Origin: CAVUCH01 sp963697705
GTDB taxonomy: Bacteria > Acidobacteriota > Vicinamibacteria > Vicinamibacterales > JAENWD01
Assembly (NCBI GenBank): GCA_963697705.1
Contig: CAVOPA010000003.1
Coordinates: forward strand, 1,111,954-1,175,953
Direction of reading: 5' to 3'
Length of the DNA stretch: 64,000 nucleotides
The notes beneath the pieces are model-generated. The model had not been told where the DNA came from, searched no databases, and was given only the letters and a program-made list of their open reading frames with translations. Both the position numbers and the translations under genes were made by a program. This document shows, piece after piece, positions 26,213 to 34,099 of the stretch (position 1 is its first letter; the number at the start of each line of letters is the position of its first letter).

Positions 26213-26995
26213 CTATGCCGCCTTCGCATGCAGCGAAAACGCGGCGCCTTGCGGATCCATCGCGTTCACGATCCAGTCGCCGCCGGGCACCTGCATCGGC
26301 CCGTTCAGGATCTGCCCGCCGTTCGCCTTGATCCGCTCGATCGCGGCGGGAATATCACTCACCAGGAAGTAAATCTGCCAGTTCGGCGGGACGTGCGCCA
26401 ATTGCGGTGGCTTGTTCATCATGCCGCCGATCATGCCGTGCGGGCGGTTGAACATCTGGTACTTGCCCATGTCTCCCATGTCCATCGCCTCGCTCGGCTG
26501 CCAGCCGAAGATCTCGTGGTAGAACGTCATCGCGGCGGGGGCATCGGTCGTCATCAGCTCGAGCCACGACGCCTCGCCGACCTGGGGGGCCGCGTCGGGC
26601 TGCTGCGGCCTCGTCGCCGGCTCGTAGATGTAGAACGCGGCGCCTTGCGGATCCATCATCATCTGCATGCGGCCGACGGTGGGCACGTCGATGACTGGTG
26701 AGCAGGCGCGCCCGCCGAGCCGCGCGATGTGACTCGCAGCGTCTTCGAGCCGGTCCACGCCGACATACATCGCCCAGAACGGCGGCGCCTTCACCTCGTC
26801 CGGCCGCGTCATCAGACCGGCGACCGGAACGTCTCCGCTCCGGCTGAACAACGTGTAGGGCTGTGGCGAGCCGGCGAACGGCGCGGACGTCCAGCCGACC
26901 ACCGTCCGGTAGAAGGCCTCCGCAGCCTTCGTGTCAGTCGTCATCAATTCGTACCACAAGGGGCGTCCGAGCACAGGTGAAGCACTGGTAGTCAT
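26213..26995 (-). CDS. VOC-superfamily (glyoxalase/bleomycin-resistance-like) protein with two domains
   Basis: 260 residues from ATG 26995, with GGAGG 6 bases upstream. Two tandem vicinal-oxygen-chelate domains: the first opens PLWYELMTTDTKAAEAFYRT and ends DPQGAAFYIYEP; the second opens ASWLELMTTDAPAAMTFYHE, contains FGWQPSEAMDMGDMGKYQMF and ends DPQGAAFSLHAK. This is the common two-domain YdeI/27-kDa-antigen-like arrangement. Substrate unknown. Isolated on this strand, 78 bases downstream of the membrane protein start. Confidence 0.85.
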   Translation of the reverse strand: MTTSASPVLGRPLWYELMTTDTKAAEAFYRTVVGWTSAPFAGSPQPYTLFSRSGDVPVAGLMTRPDEVKAPPFWAMYVGVDRLEDAASHIARLGGRACSPVIDVPTVGRMQMMMDPQGAAFYIYEPATRPQQPDAAPQVGEASWLELMTTDAPAAMTFYHEIFGWQPSEAMDMGDMGKYQMFNRPHGMIGGMMNKPPQLAHVPPNWQIYFLVSDIPAAIERIKANGGQILNGPMQVPGGDWIVNAMDPQGAAFSLHAKAA

Positions 26996-27262
26996 CGCGA
27001 ACCTCCGGGTTTGGACAAGCATTGTATCGCCGCGGACGCGACGCGACCTCGCCGTCGATCTTCCAACCGGCCGTGCCCGTGACAGGCACGCGGCTGGACG
27101 CTCGGCTCGACCTGGTCTCTCGCTGCGCAGACGAACCCGGCAGCCTGCGGCATTCAGAGTCGTTGCGTGATGAGGCTCGGGCTCGCGGCCGGGCATCCGC
27201 GTCTGGCGGGGAGGGGCGAACCTACGGCAAATGGATGGACGACCGAGGGCTGGCCGAACACA

Positions 27263-27598
27263 ATGGCGCGCATGCCGGCAACGAGCCTGAAGGGGACACT
27301 TCGACGGATCAGCCACGGGGCGCTGATCGTCCTGTCCTTGACGGCACTGCTCGATGTGCTCCTTCTCGGGTACACGCGTCCGCCTCTGGCGGACGAAGGC
27401 GCCGGCGCGCATATCTTTCAGCTATCGATCGTGGCGATGGCGCCCTTTGGTCTTCTGTTCCTTGCGACGGCCGACTGGACGGACCCCGCGCGAACGGCGC
27501 GACGCCTTGCTCTTCCGGCCGTCCTCGTCGTGCTCGCCTTTGCGGCGCTCTTCTACCTCGAACACTACTTCTATCCTGCGCATTACCCGGTGCTGTGA
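27263..27598 (+). CDS. Small membrane protein of unknown function
   Basis: 111 residues from ATG 27263. Three hydrophobic helices: HGALIVLSLTALLDVLLLGY, LSIVAMAPFGLLFLATADW and ALPAVLVVLAFAALFYLEHY. I do not recognise a family. Ends 87 bases before the FEN-type nuclease on the same strand. Small hydrophobic proteins like this are common in Acidobacteria; the call rests on a consistent membrane pattern only. Confidence 0.45.
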   Translation: MARMPATSLKGTLRRISHGALIVLSLTALLDVLLLGYTRPPLADEGAGAHIFQLSIVAMAPFGLLFLATADWTDPARTARRLALPAVLVVLAFAALFYLEHYFYPAHYPVL

Positions 27599-27685
27599 TC
27601 CGCGTGTGGCCCGGCGACGCACGAGACCGCAGGAGCCGGTGATCTTGCCGCCTGCACCGCCTATCGATCATGATGTGTCCTCGCC

Positions 27686-28534
27686 GTGAACCCCATGGAC
27701 GTCCACCTGATCGACGGCACGTACGAGCTGTTCCGGCACTACTACGCCGTGCCGTCGGCACGTGACGCGAACGGCATGGAGGTCGGCGCGGTGCGAGGCG
27801 TTCTCGCCTCGGTGCTGGGCCTCATCACCGGAGGCGCCACACACGTGGCGGTGGCGACCGATCACGTCATCGAGTCGTTCCGCAACCGCCTGTGGCCGGC
27901 GTACAAGACCGGCGCCGGCATCGAGCCGGACCTCCTCGCGCAGTTTCAACTGCTCGAGGACGCGCTGCAGGCGCTCGGCGTGACGGTCTGGCCGATGGTG
28001 GAATGGGAAGCGGACGATGCCCTGGCGGCGGCGGCGATGCAGGCCGCGGCGGATACGGCGGTGGAGCGCGTGGTCATCTGCACGCCCGACAAGGACCTGG
28101 CGCAGTGCGTGCGCGGCGAGCGCGTCGTGCAGCTGCACCGGCGGACGAACACGATCATCGACGAGGCCGGCGTCGTGAAGAAGTTCGGAGTGGCGCCCGC
28201 CTCGATTCCAGACTACCTCGCGCTCGTCGGCGACGCGGCCGACGGCTATCCCGGCCTGCCCGGGTGGGGAGCGAAATCGGCCGCAGCAGTGCTGGCGCGG
28301 TTCGGAAGGCTGGAGGCCATCCCGGCGGACTGGCGCGAGTGGCATGTCAATGCCAAGAACCCCGCGGCCCTGGCGTCGACGCTCGCGCGCGAGCGGGACC
28401 GCGCGTGGCTGTTCAGGGATCTGGCCACGTTGCGCACCGACATCCCGCTGTTCGGCGCCGTCGAAGACCTGCGATGGACGGGGCCGACCGAGCGCTTCGC
28501 CCCGCTCGCCGCGCGGCTCGAGCCGCCGCGCTGA
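27686..28534 (+). CDS. 5'-3' exonuclease / flap endonuclease family protein
   Basis: 282 residues from GTG 27686; an in-frame ATG at 27695 is an equally good start. It resembles the stand-alone N-terminal 5' nuclease domain of DNA polymerase I. Features: MDVHLIDGTYELFRHYYAVP (first metal Asp); PAYKTGAGIEPDLLAQFQLL; EADDALAAAA (acidic cluster); VVICTPDKDLAQCV (paired Asp); the second acidic cluster VGDAADGYPGLPGWGAKSAA with the helix-two-turn-helix that grips double-stranded DNA; and a basic C-terminal region. It would trim 5' flaps or RNA primers. Not next to other replication genes. Confidence 0.8.
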   Translation: MNPMDVHLIDGTYELFRHYYAVPSARDANGMEVGAVRGVLASVLGLITGGATHVAVATDHVIESFRNRLWPAYKTGAGIEPDLLAQFQLLEDALQALGVTVWPMVEWEADDALAAAAMQAAADTAVERVVICTPDKDLAQCVRGERVVQLHRRTNTIIDEAGVVKKFGVAPASIPDYLALVGDAADGYPGLPGWGAKSAAAVLARFGRLEAIPADWREWHVNAKNPAALASTLARERDRAWLFRDLATLRTDIPLFGAVEDLRWTGPTERFAPLAARLEPPR

Positions 28535-28657
28535 CGCTCACGTTCCGTAGCAACGTATCTCGCGTCGCCTGTCGTCTAACCTGCGTCGGGCCGTCCGCGG
28601 GGAGATGTATGTCCGTGTCTGCGCTTCTCAAGGTCCCTGCGTTGGGCCCTACGCGGT

Positions 28658-29215
28658 TCAGTCCGTGATCTCGCGGATCACCCTGCACGGATTGCCGGCT
28701 GCGAGCACCCCCTCGGGCACATCGCGCGTCACGACGCTGCCGGCACCAATGACGGCGCGCGAGCCGATGCGCACGCCGGGGAGGATGATCGCGCCCCCGC
28801 CAACCCAGACGTCCGAGCCGATCTCGATCGGCTTGCCGAACTCTTCCCGCCGCCGGCGCTCGGCATCGAGCGGATGCATCGGCGTGTAAATCTGCACCGC
28901 CGGGCCGAAGAGAGAATAGTCGCCGATGCGCACCAGGCAGACGTCCAACACCACGCAATTGAAATTGAAGAAGACGCGCTCGCCGAGCTCGATGTTCGAC
29001 CCGTAGTCGCAGAAGAATGGCGGCTGCATCCACACGGTGTCGCCCCCTGTGCCGAACAGCTCACGCACGATCCGGCGCCGCTCGTCCTGCTGCGCCTCGC
29101 GTGTCGCGTTCAGCGCCTGGCAGAGATCGCGCGCGTGCGCCCGGGCGCCAACCAGCCCAGGATCGAGTGGGTCGTACATCTCTCCCGCGAGCATCTTCTG
29201 CCGCTCGGTCGACAT
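28658..29215 (-). CDS. Maltose/galactoside-type O-acetyltransferase (left-handed beta-helix)
   Basis: 185 residues from ATG 29215 (MSTERQKMLAGEMYDPLDPG), the normal beginning of the Maa/LacA/NodL family, with GGGAG upstream. Hexapeptide-repeat acetyltransferase: MQPPFFCDYGSNIELGERVF, FNFNCVVLDVCLVRIGDYSL with the coil, catalytic His in IYTPMHPLDAERRR, then IGSDVWVGGGAIILPGVRIG and SRAVIGAGSVVTRDVPEGVL. It transfers acetyl from acetyl-CoA to a sugar hydroxyl; the acceptor is unknown. Cytosolic trimer expected. Confidence 0.85.
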   Translation of the reverse strand: MSTERQKMLAGEMYDPLDPGLVGARAHARDLCQALNATREAQQDERRRIVRELFGTGGDTVWMQPPFFCDYGSNIELGERVFFNFNCVVLDVCLVRIGDYSLFGPAVQIYTPMHPLDAERRRREEFGKPIEIGSDVWVGGGAIILPGVRIGSRAVIGAGSVVTRDVPEGVLAAGNPCRVIREITD

Positions 29216-29259
29216 CCGTGCACTCCCTGCCTTGTTGCAGACTCGCGGCCTCACTCCGC

Positions 29260-29337
29260 GTAGTGCCCGCCTTCCGGCGGGCCCGTTCGAAATTCATCGC
29301 GGATCGTTGTCACGGCCCGCCTGAAGGCGGGCGCTAC
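29260..29337. repeat. Inverted pair of REP-like hairpins (GTAGTGCCCGCC type)
   Basis: GTAGTGCCCGCCTTCCGGCG at 29260-29279 (continuing GGCCCG) and, inverted at 29311-29337, a near-complementary copy whose reverse complement begins GTAGCGCCCGCCTTCAGGCG. Each can fold alone (GCCCGCC with GGCGGGC), and together they form a longer stem. They belong to the same family as the repeats at 29381, 32543 and 42462. Confidence 0.8.
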
Positions 29338-29380
29338 AGATGTCAAAACCTCAGAACTCACGACCCAAACCGGTTTGTTC

Positions 29381-29465
29381 ACCGCCTCTCAGGCGGGTCA
29401 GTGCTCCGTGTCAATGCCTTCAGGCCCAGGACTCCGCGTAGTGCCCGCCTTCAGGCGGGCCGGTG
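29381..29465. repeat. Further REP-like hairpins
   Basis: A degenerate copy at 29381-29404 (CACCGCCTCTCAGGCGGGTC) is followed by a good copy at 29431-29465 with the same leader ACTCCGCGTAGTGCCCGCC as the element at 29260, then TTCAGGCGGGCCGG. It lies just after the racemase-like gene, whose stop is at 29472. Confidence 0.75.
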
Positions 29466-29471
29466 CGCGCG

Positions 29472-30191
29472 TTACACCGCCCCTCCGCGCCACTCGGGCG
29501 TGCGCTCCCCAAGCGCGGCAGCCACCGCCTCTCGCGCCAGCAGTCGCGTGGAATCGAGCGTGGGAAGCGGAGACACGTCCGGCGTGATCAGCAGCGGAAT
29601 CTCGGTGCAGCACAGGGCCACGGTGTCGCAACCGGCGTGCTTCAGGCCGTCGATGATGCGTATGTACTTGGCCCGCGCAGTCTCGGTGATCTGGCCCTGG
29701 CACAGCTCGCTGAATATGACGTCGTCGACCAGCGTGCGATCGGCAGGCGCGGGGGTCTCCATCGCGATGCCGTGGCGCGCGAATGCAGCAGGATAGACGG
29801 GCCCCTCCATCGTCCATTTCGTACCGAGCAGACCCACACGTCTGTAACCATCCGCCTCTGCGCGTTGGGCGACGATCTCGGCAATGTGCAACCCTGGCAG
29901 CGGGAGCGGCTCACCGGGCCGTTCGAGCACGATATGGGCCGTGTTGTCGGGGCACACGAAGAAGTCGCACCCAGCGTCCGCGAGCCGCTGAGCCGTGTGC
30001 GCGAGGTGGGCCCGGACAGCCGAGAGCGCGTTGCGTTCGTACTGTTCGAGCATCGGGCCCATCGGCAAGATCGAGAGCGTGATCTCAGGGTGCTGATGCG
30101 CGCCGAGTCGGCGTGACGCCTCGCGTACGATTTCCAGGAAACACAACGCCGCGCCGTCAGCACTGTGAGCGAGGATTCCGATATGCCGCAT
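29472..30191 (-). CDS. Aspartate/glutamate racemase family protein (first catalytic Cys replaced)
   Basis: 239 residues from ATG 30191 (MRHIGILAHSADGAALCFLE). The fold follows the Asp/Glu/hydantoin racemase family, with the two half-sites at family positions: the second site keeps its cysteine (Cys195 in ALCCTEIPLL), but the first, normally C-N-T, reads FVCPDNTAH with Asp82 where the catalytic Cys would be. Two-base PLP-independent racemases need both cysteines. With an acid in place of one, the protein may instead act as a lyase, decarboxylase or one-sided epimerase, or the neighbouring Cys80 may stand in. The substrate cannot be assigned. Flanked downstream by hairpin repeats. Confidence 0.75.
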   Translation of the reverse strand: MRHIGILAHSADGAALCFLEIVREASRRLGAHQHPEITLSILPMGPMLEQYERNALSAVRAHLAHTAQRLADAGCDFFVCPDNTAHIVLERPGEPLPLPGLHIAEIVAQRAEADGYRRVGLLGTKWTMEGPVYPAAFARHGIAMETPAPADRTLVDDVIFSELCQGQITETARAKYIRIIDGLKHAGCDTVALCCTEIPLLITPDVSPLPTLDSTRLLAREAVAAALGERTPEWRGGAV

Positions 30192-30494
30192 GTGCTCAGG
30201 ACCCCGATCGAAATAACGTCGACCCTGCCCGAAGACCTTGCGTCAGGTCGGCAAGGACGTGCGCGGCCCACGGAGCAGCACAGGTGAACGACGTTCTGTC
30301 GGCGTTGGACAGCATACCGCGGGGTTCGCCTTCGGCGCGAAGCCGCTCGCGTGCGGCACTCGAGCCACGTGTGATAGAGACTAAGGACCCTGGTCTGGAT
30401 CCAGCTCGGCGCGCGCGTCACACTCTGAGCGGCGCCGGCCGTTGTGTTCGCGAACCGCGGAGGCGAGCTTCCGCCGTTGCTGATTTTCGGGTCT
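30192..30494. other. Divergent intergenic region
   Basis: About 300 bases between the racemase-like gene and the GH127-type gene. No gene with support; the frames crossing it lack domains. Should carry promoters for both genes, but none is clear by eye. Confidence 0.4.
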
Positions 30495-32522
30495 ATGAGA
30501 ACACTCGTCCTGCCTATCGTGATCGCGACCACCATCCTCGCCCATGGCGGGCAGCCCGCGCGTCCCGACACCGCGACGCGATCAGCGGCACCGGTCTTCA
30601 ACCGGCAGCCCCTCCGGACGGAAGCACTCGTCCCGCTGCCGCTCGGCGCGGTGCTGCCCCGCGGCTGGCTGCAGCGACAACTGCGGATCCAGGCCGAGGG
30701 CCTGACGGGACACCTCGACGAGATCTGGCCGGATGTGGGCAAGAACAGCGGGTGGCTCGGCGGCACGGGCGAGAGCTGGGAGCGCGGCCCCTACTTCGTC
30801 GACGGCCTCGTGCCGCTCGCCTATCTGCTCCAGGACGAGCGCCTGATCGCGAAGGCGCGCCCCTGGGTGGAGTGGACGTTGACGCATCAGGGGGAAGACG
30901 GCCGGATCGGTCCGCCGAAGAACACCGATTGGTGGCCCAACATGGTGATGCTGAAGGCGCTCACACAGTATCAGGAAGCGACCGGCGACCCCCGCGTCAT
31001 CCCGCTCATGCAGCGGTACTTCGCGTACCACCTGGCGAAAGGCCGTGAGCGTCCGCTGCAGCAGTGGGCCGCGTATCGATGGGCCGACGAGCTCGTCAGC
31101 GTGATGTGGCTATACAACCGGACGGGTGACGCGTCGCTGCTCGATCTCGCCCGGCTGCTGCACGAGCAAGGCACCGACTGGAAGCGGCACTTTGCCGAGT
31201 TCCCGTTCACCGCGAAGACGACGAGCGCGCAGCTCGGGATCAAGGCCGGCAGCGAGCTGCCGGACCGCGCGATGCTGGCGCACGGCGTCAACAACGCGAT
31301 GGCGCTGAAGACGAGCGCGCTGTGGTCGCTCATCTCCGGCGATCCGACGGACCGCGACGCCATTCACCGCGCCCTGGACGTGCTCGACCGCTACCACGGG
31401 CTGCCGAACGGGATGTTCAGTGCCGACGAGCACTACGCCGGATCCGATCCCTCCGAAGGCGTCGAGCTCTGCGCGGTGGTCGAGGCGCTCTTCTCGCTGC
31501 AGCACGCGATCCGGGTGACGGGCGACCTCGCCCTTGCCGATCGCATCGAGCGGATCGCCTTCAACGCGCTGCCGGCGACGTTCTCGGCCGACATGTGGTC
31601 CCACCAGTACGACCAGCAGCCGAACCAGGTGTTGTGCACGCTGGCGAAGCGCGCCTGGGTCAGCAACGGCCCGGAGTCGAACCTGTTCGGCCTCGAACCC
31701 AACTTCGGGTGCTGCACCGCCAACATGCACCAGGGGTGGCCCAAGCTGGTACAGAGCCTCTGGATGCTGACGCCGGAACGCGGACTCGCGGCCGTGACCT
31801 ATGCACCGAGCGAGGTCCGCACGGTCGTGGCCGGTGACGTGGCAGTCACCGTTACCGAGGATACCGAGTACCCGTTTCGTGACAGCGTCCGGCTGAAGGT
31901 CTCGCCGGCCAGCCCGGTCACCTTCCCCTTGCTGCTGCGGATCCCCGGCTGGGCGAGCACGGCATCGGCACAGGTCAACGGGCACTCAGTCGAAGCGGCG
32001 CGCGCCGGCAGCTTTCTCCGGATCGAGCGCCGATGGTCCGCCGGCGACGCCGTCGTGCTGAGCCTGTCCATGCCGCCGAGGACCAGCACCTGGTACCGGA
32101 ACTCCGTCGCCCTCGAGCGCGGTCCGCTGGTGTTCTCGCTGCGCCTGGGCGAAGACTGGAAGAAGCTGACGGCGGGGATGACGAAGCCCGCTCCCGCTCC
32201 CGCGGCTGACTGGGAGGTGCGCGCCACCACACCGTGGAACTACGGACTCGTCGTCGATCCCGCAACAGTGTCGAGCAGTGTGACGATCCGCGAGTTGCCG
32301 ATCGGAGAGTTCCCGTTCAGCCCCAAGGGAGCGCCCGTGGAGCTCACCGTCACGGGGCGGCGCGTCCCCGAGTGGACGATTGTGGACGGTTCCGCGGGAC
32401 CGCTGCCCCCAAGTCCCACGACGAGCAGTCTGCCCGATGAGCGTCTGACGCTGATCCCGTACGGCTCAGCGAAGCTGCGAGTCACAGCGTTCCCGAGAAT
32501 CGACGCAGGCAAGACTGAGTGA
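30495..32522 (+). CDS. GH127-type (DUF1680) beta-L-arabinofuranosidase, secreted
   Basis: 675 residues from ATG 30495, chosen for its signal peptide (MRTLVLPIVIATTILAHGGQ). Glycoside hydrolase family 127/146 pattern: GWLQRQLRIQAEGLTGHLDE, SWERGPYFVDGLVPLAYLLQ and an alpha/alpha barrel. The zinc/catalytic set lines up with HypBA1: Glu324 and Cys326 in EGVELCAVVE, and Cys406/Cys407 in FGCCTANMHQGWPK, where the first Cys is the nucleophile in the characterised enzyme. C-terminal beta-sandwiches follow. Family members release beta-L-arabinofuranose from plant or glycoprotein glycans. Exported, so acts on external polymer or in the periplasm; fits with the GH51 enzyme at 51655. Confidence 0.8.
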   Translation: MRTLVLPIVIATTILAHGGQPARPDTATRSAAPVFNRQPLRTEALVPLPLGAVLPRGWLQRQLRIQAEGLTGHLDEIWPDVGKNSGWLGGTGESWERGPYFVDGLVPLAYLLQDERLIAKARPWVEWTLTHQGEDGRIGPPKNTDWWPNMVMLKALTQYQEATGDPRVIPLMQRYFAYHLAKGRERPLQQWAAYRWADELVSVMWLYNRTGDASLLDLARLLHEQGTDWKRHFAEFPFTAKTTSAQLGIKAGSELPDRAMLAHGVNNAMALKTSALWSLISGDPTDRDAIHRALDVLDRYHGLPNGMFSADEHYAGSDPSEGVELCAVVEALFSLQHAIRVTGDLALADRIERIAFNALPATFSADMWSHQYDQQPNQVLCTLAKRAWVSNGPESNLFGLEPNFGCCTANMHQGWPKLVQSLWMLTPERGLAAVTYAPSEVRTVVAGDVAVTVTEDTEYPFRDSVRLKVSPASPVTFPLLLRIPGWASTASAQVNGHSVEAARAGSFLRIERRWSAGDAVVLSLSMPPRTSTWYRNSVALERGPLVFSLRLGEDWKKLTAGMTKPAPAPAADWEVRATTPWNYGLVVDPATVSSSVTIRELPIGEFPFSPKGAPVELTVTGRRVPEWTIVDGSAGPLPPSPTTSSLPDERLTLIPYGSAKLRVTAFPRIDAGKTE

Positions 32523-32542
32523 CACACAGCGTGTGTGCCGCC

Positions 32543-32627
32543 TGGCAGGATCCCGGTAGTGCCGACCTTCAGGTCGGCCGTGATCGGCAGGATCCCGATA
32601 GTACCCGACCTTCAGGTGTCGGCCGTC
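32543..32627. repeat. Tandem pair of REP-like hairpins after the GH127 gene
   Basis: Two direct copies about 42 bases apart, each beginning CGGCAGGATCCCG or GGCAGGATCCCG, then GTAGTGCCGACCTTCAGGTC (first) or ATAGTACCCGACCTTCAGGT (second), and closing GGCCGT. The arms GCCGACC/GGTCGGC differ from those near 29.3 kb but remain complementary, so the hairpin is kept while the sequence changes. Confidence 0.8.
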
Positions 32628-32686
32628 GCGAGTGAGGCGGGAGTATCATCGGTCCGTTTTCGAGGCAGAAGCGGGAGGGCGGCGAC

Positions 32687-34054
32687 ATGATGATTCGGAG
32701 CCGGCGACAGTTCATCCGGCGATGCGCGACGGTCCTCGGCGGGGCCGCCACCTTGCAGGCTGCCGATCGCTCCCCAACCAGGGCCGGACCTGACGGCACG
32801 CTGGTCAATTGGGCCGGCAACTACCGCTACAGCACCGATCGCCTCTACCGGGCCACCTCGCTGCAGCAGGTCCAGGATTTCGTCCGGCAGCACCCGCAGC
32901 TGAAAGTGCTCGGCACGCGCCACTGCTTCAACGGGATTGCCGACAGCACCGTCGATCTCCTCTCGCTCAAGGAGATGGACCAGGTCGTCGCATTGGACGC
33001 CGCGGCGCGCACCGTGACCGTCCAGGCCGGCGTGAGCTACGGCCAGCTGTGCCCGTATCTCCACGAGCACGGGATGGCGCTGCACAACCTCGCGTCCCTG
33101 CCGCACATTTCGATCGCAGGAGCGTGCGCCACCGCCACCCATGGCTCGGGCGTGCACAACGGCAATCTCGCGACCGCCGTCTCCGCGCTGGAGATCGTCA
33201 CCGCTGACGGCGGAGTGCTCAACCTGTCGCGCGAGAAGGACGGCAGCACGTTCCTCGGCAGCGTCGTCAATCTCGGCGCCCTTGGCGTGGTCACCAAGGT
33301 CACGCTCGCCGTGCAGCCCACGTTCATGATGCGCCAGGACGTCTATCTCGATCTCCCGATGGCGCAGGTCAGGGACCACTTCGACGAGATCGCCGGTGCC
33401 GGCTACAGCGTCAGCCTGTTTACCGACTGGCAGAAGGAACGCGTGAACGAGGTGTGGATCAAGCGGCGCCTCGAGAAGGGCACCGAGCTGACCGGCGCGC
33501 GTGAGTTCTATGGTGCCCGCCCCGCCACCGGGAACGTGCACCCGATCGTCGAGCTCTCGGCCGAGAACTGCACCGAGCAGATGGGCGTACCGGGCCCGTG
33601 GTACGAGCGACTGCCGCATTTCCGCATGGGGTTCACGCCCAGCAGCGGCAAGGAGCTGCAGTCCGAGTACTTCGTGCCCCGGCAACACGCCGTCGAGGCC
33701 ATCCTCGCGGTCCAGCGCCTGCGCGATCAGGTGAGCCCTCATCTGATGATCTCGGAGCTGCGAACGATCGATGCAGACCAGCTGTGGATGAGCCCGTGCT
33801 ACAACCAGGCCAGTCTCGCCATTCACTTCACGTGGAAGCAGGAGTGGGACGCGGTCAGGAGCGTGCTGCCGATGATTGAGCGGGAGCTGGCTCCGTTCGG
33901 TGTCAGACCGCACTGGGGCAAGTTGTTCACCGTGTCCCCGGCGCAGCTGCAGCAGCGCTACCAGCAATGCGGCGCGTTCAAGGAACTGGTGGCACGCTAC
34001 GACCCCAAAGCCAAGTTTCGCAATGCGTTCCTGACGACGAATTTGTACAGCTGA
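32687..34054 (+). CDS. FAD-binding alditol-oxidase-like protein (D-arabinono-1,4-lactone oxidase family), Tat-exported
   Basis: 455 residues, ATG 32687 after GGGAGGGCGG. A Tat-type leader (MMIRSRRQFIRRCATVLGGA) precedes the PCMH FAD domain: RATSLQQVQDFVRQ, LGTRHCFNGIADSTVDLLSL with the His that carries covalent FAD in AldO-type enzymes, VTVQAGVSYGQLCPYLHEHG, LPHISIAGACATATHGSG and NLGALGVVTKVTL. The C-terminal ALO-like domain ends with RPHWGKLFTVSP, the conserved H-W-G-K. Related enzymes oxidise xylitol, sorbitol or sugar lactones, giving H2O2. The periplasmic location and the GH127 neighbour suggest arabinose/pentitol oxidation (inference). Confidence 0.8.
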   Translation: MMIRSRRQFIRRCATVLGGAATLQAADRSPTRAGPDGTLVNWAGNYRYSTDRLYRATSLQQVQDFVRQHPQLKVLGTRHCFNGIADSTVDLLSLKEMDQVVALDAAARTVTVQAGVSYGQLCPYLHEHGMALHNLASLPHISIAGACATATHGSGVHNGNLATAVSALEIVTADGGVLNLSREKDGSTFLGSVVNLGALGVVTKVTLAVQPTFMMRQDVYLDLPMAQVRDHFDEIAGAGYSVSLFTDWQKERVNEVWIKRRLEKGTELTGAREFYGARPATGNVHPIVELSAENCTEQMGVPGPWYERLPHFRMGFTPSSGKELQSEYFVPRQHAVEAILAVQRLRDQVSPHLMISELRTIDADQLWMSPCYNQASLAIHFTWKQEWDAVRSVLPMIERELAPFGVRPHWGKLFTVSPAQLQQRYQQCGAFKELVARYDPKAKFRNAFLTTNLYS

Positions 34055-34099
34055 CGCTCGAGATCGGCAGCGTGTGTCGGACCGATGGGCCGGGAGACG

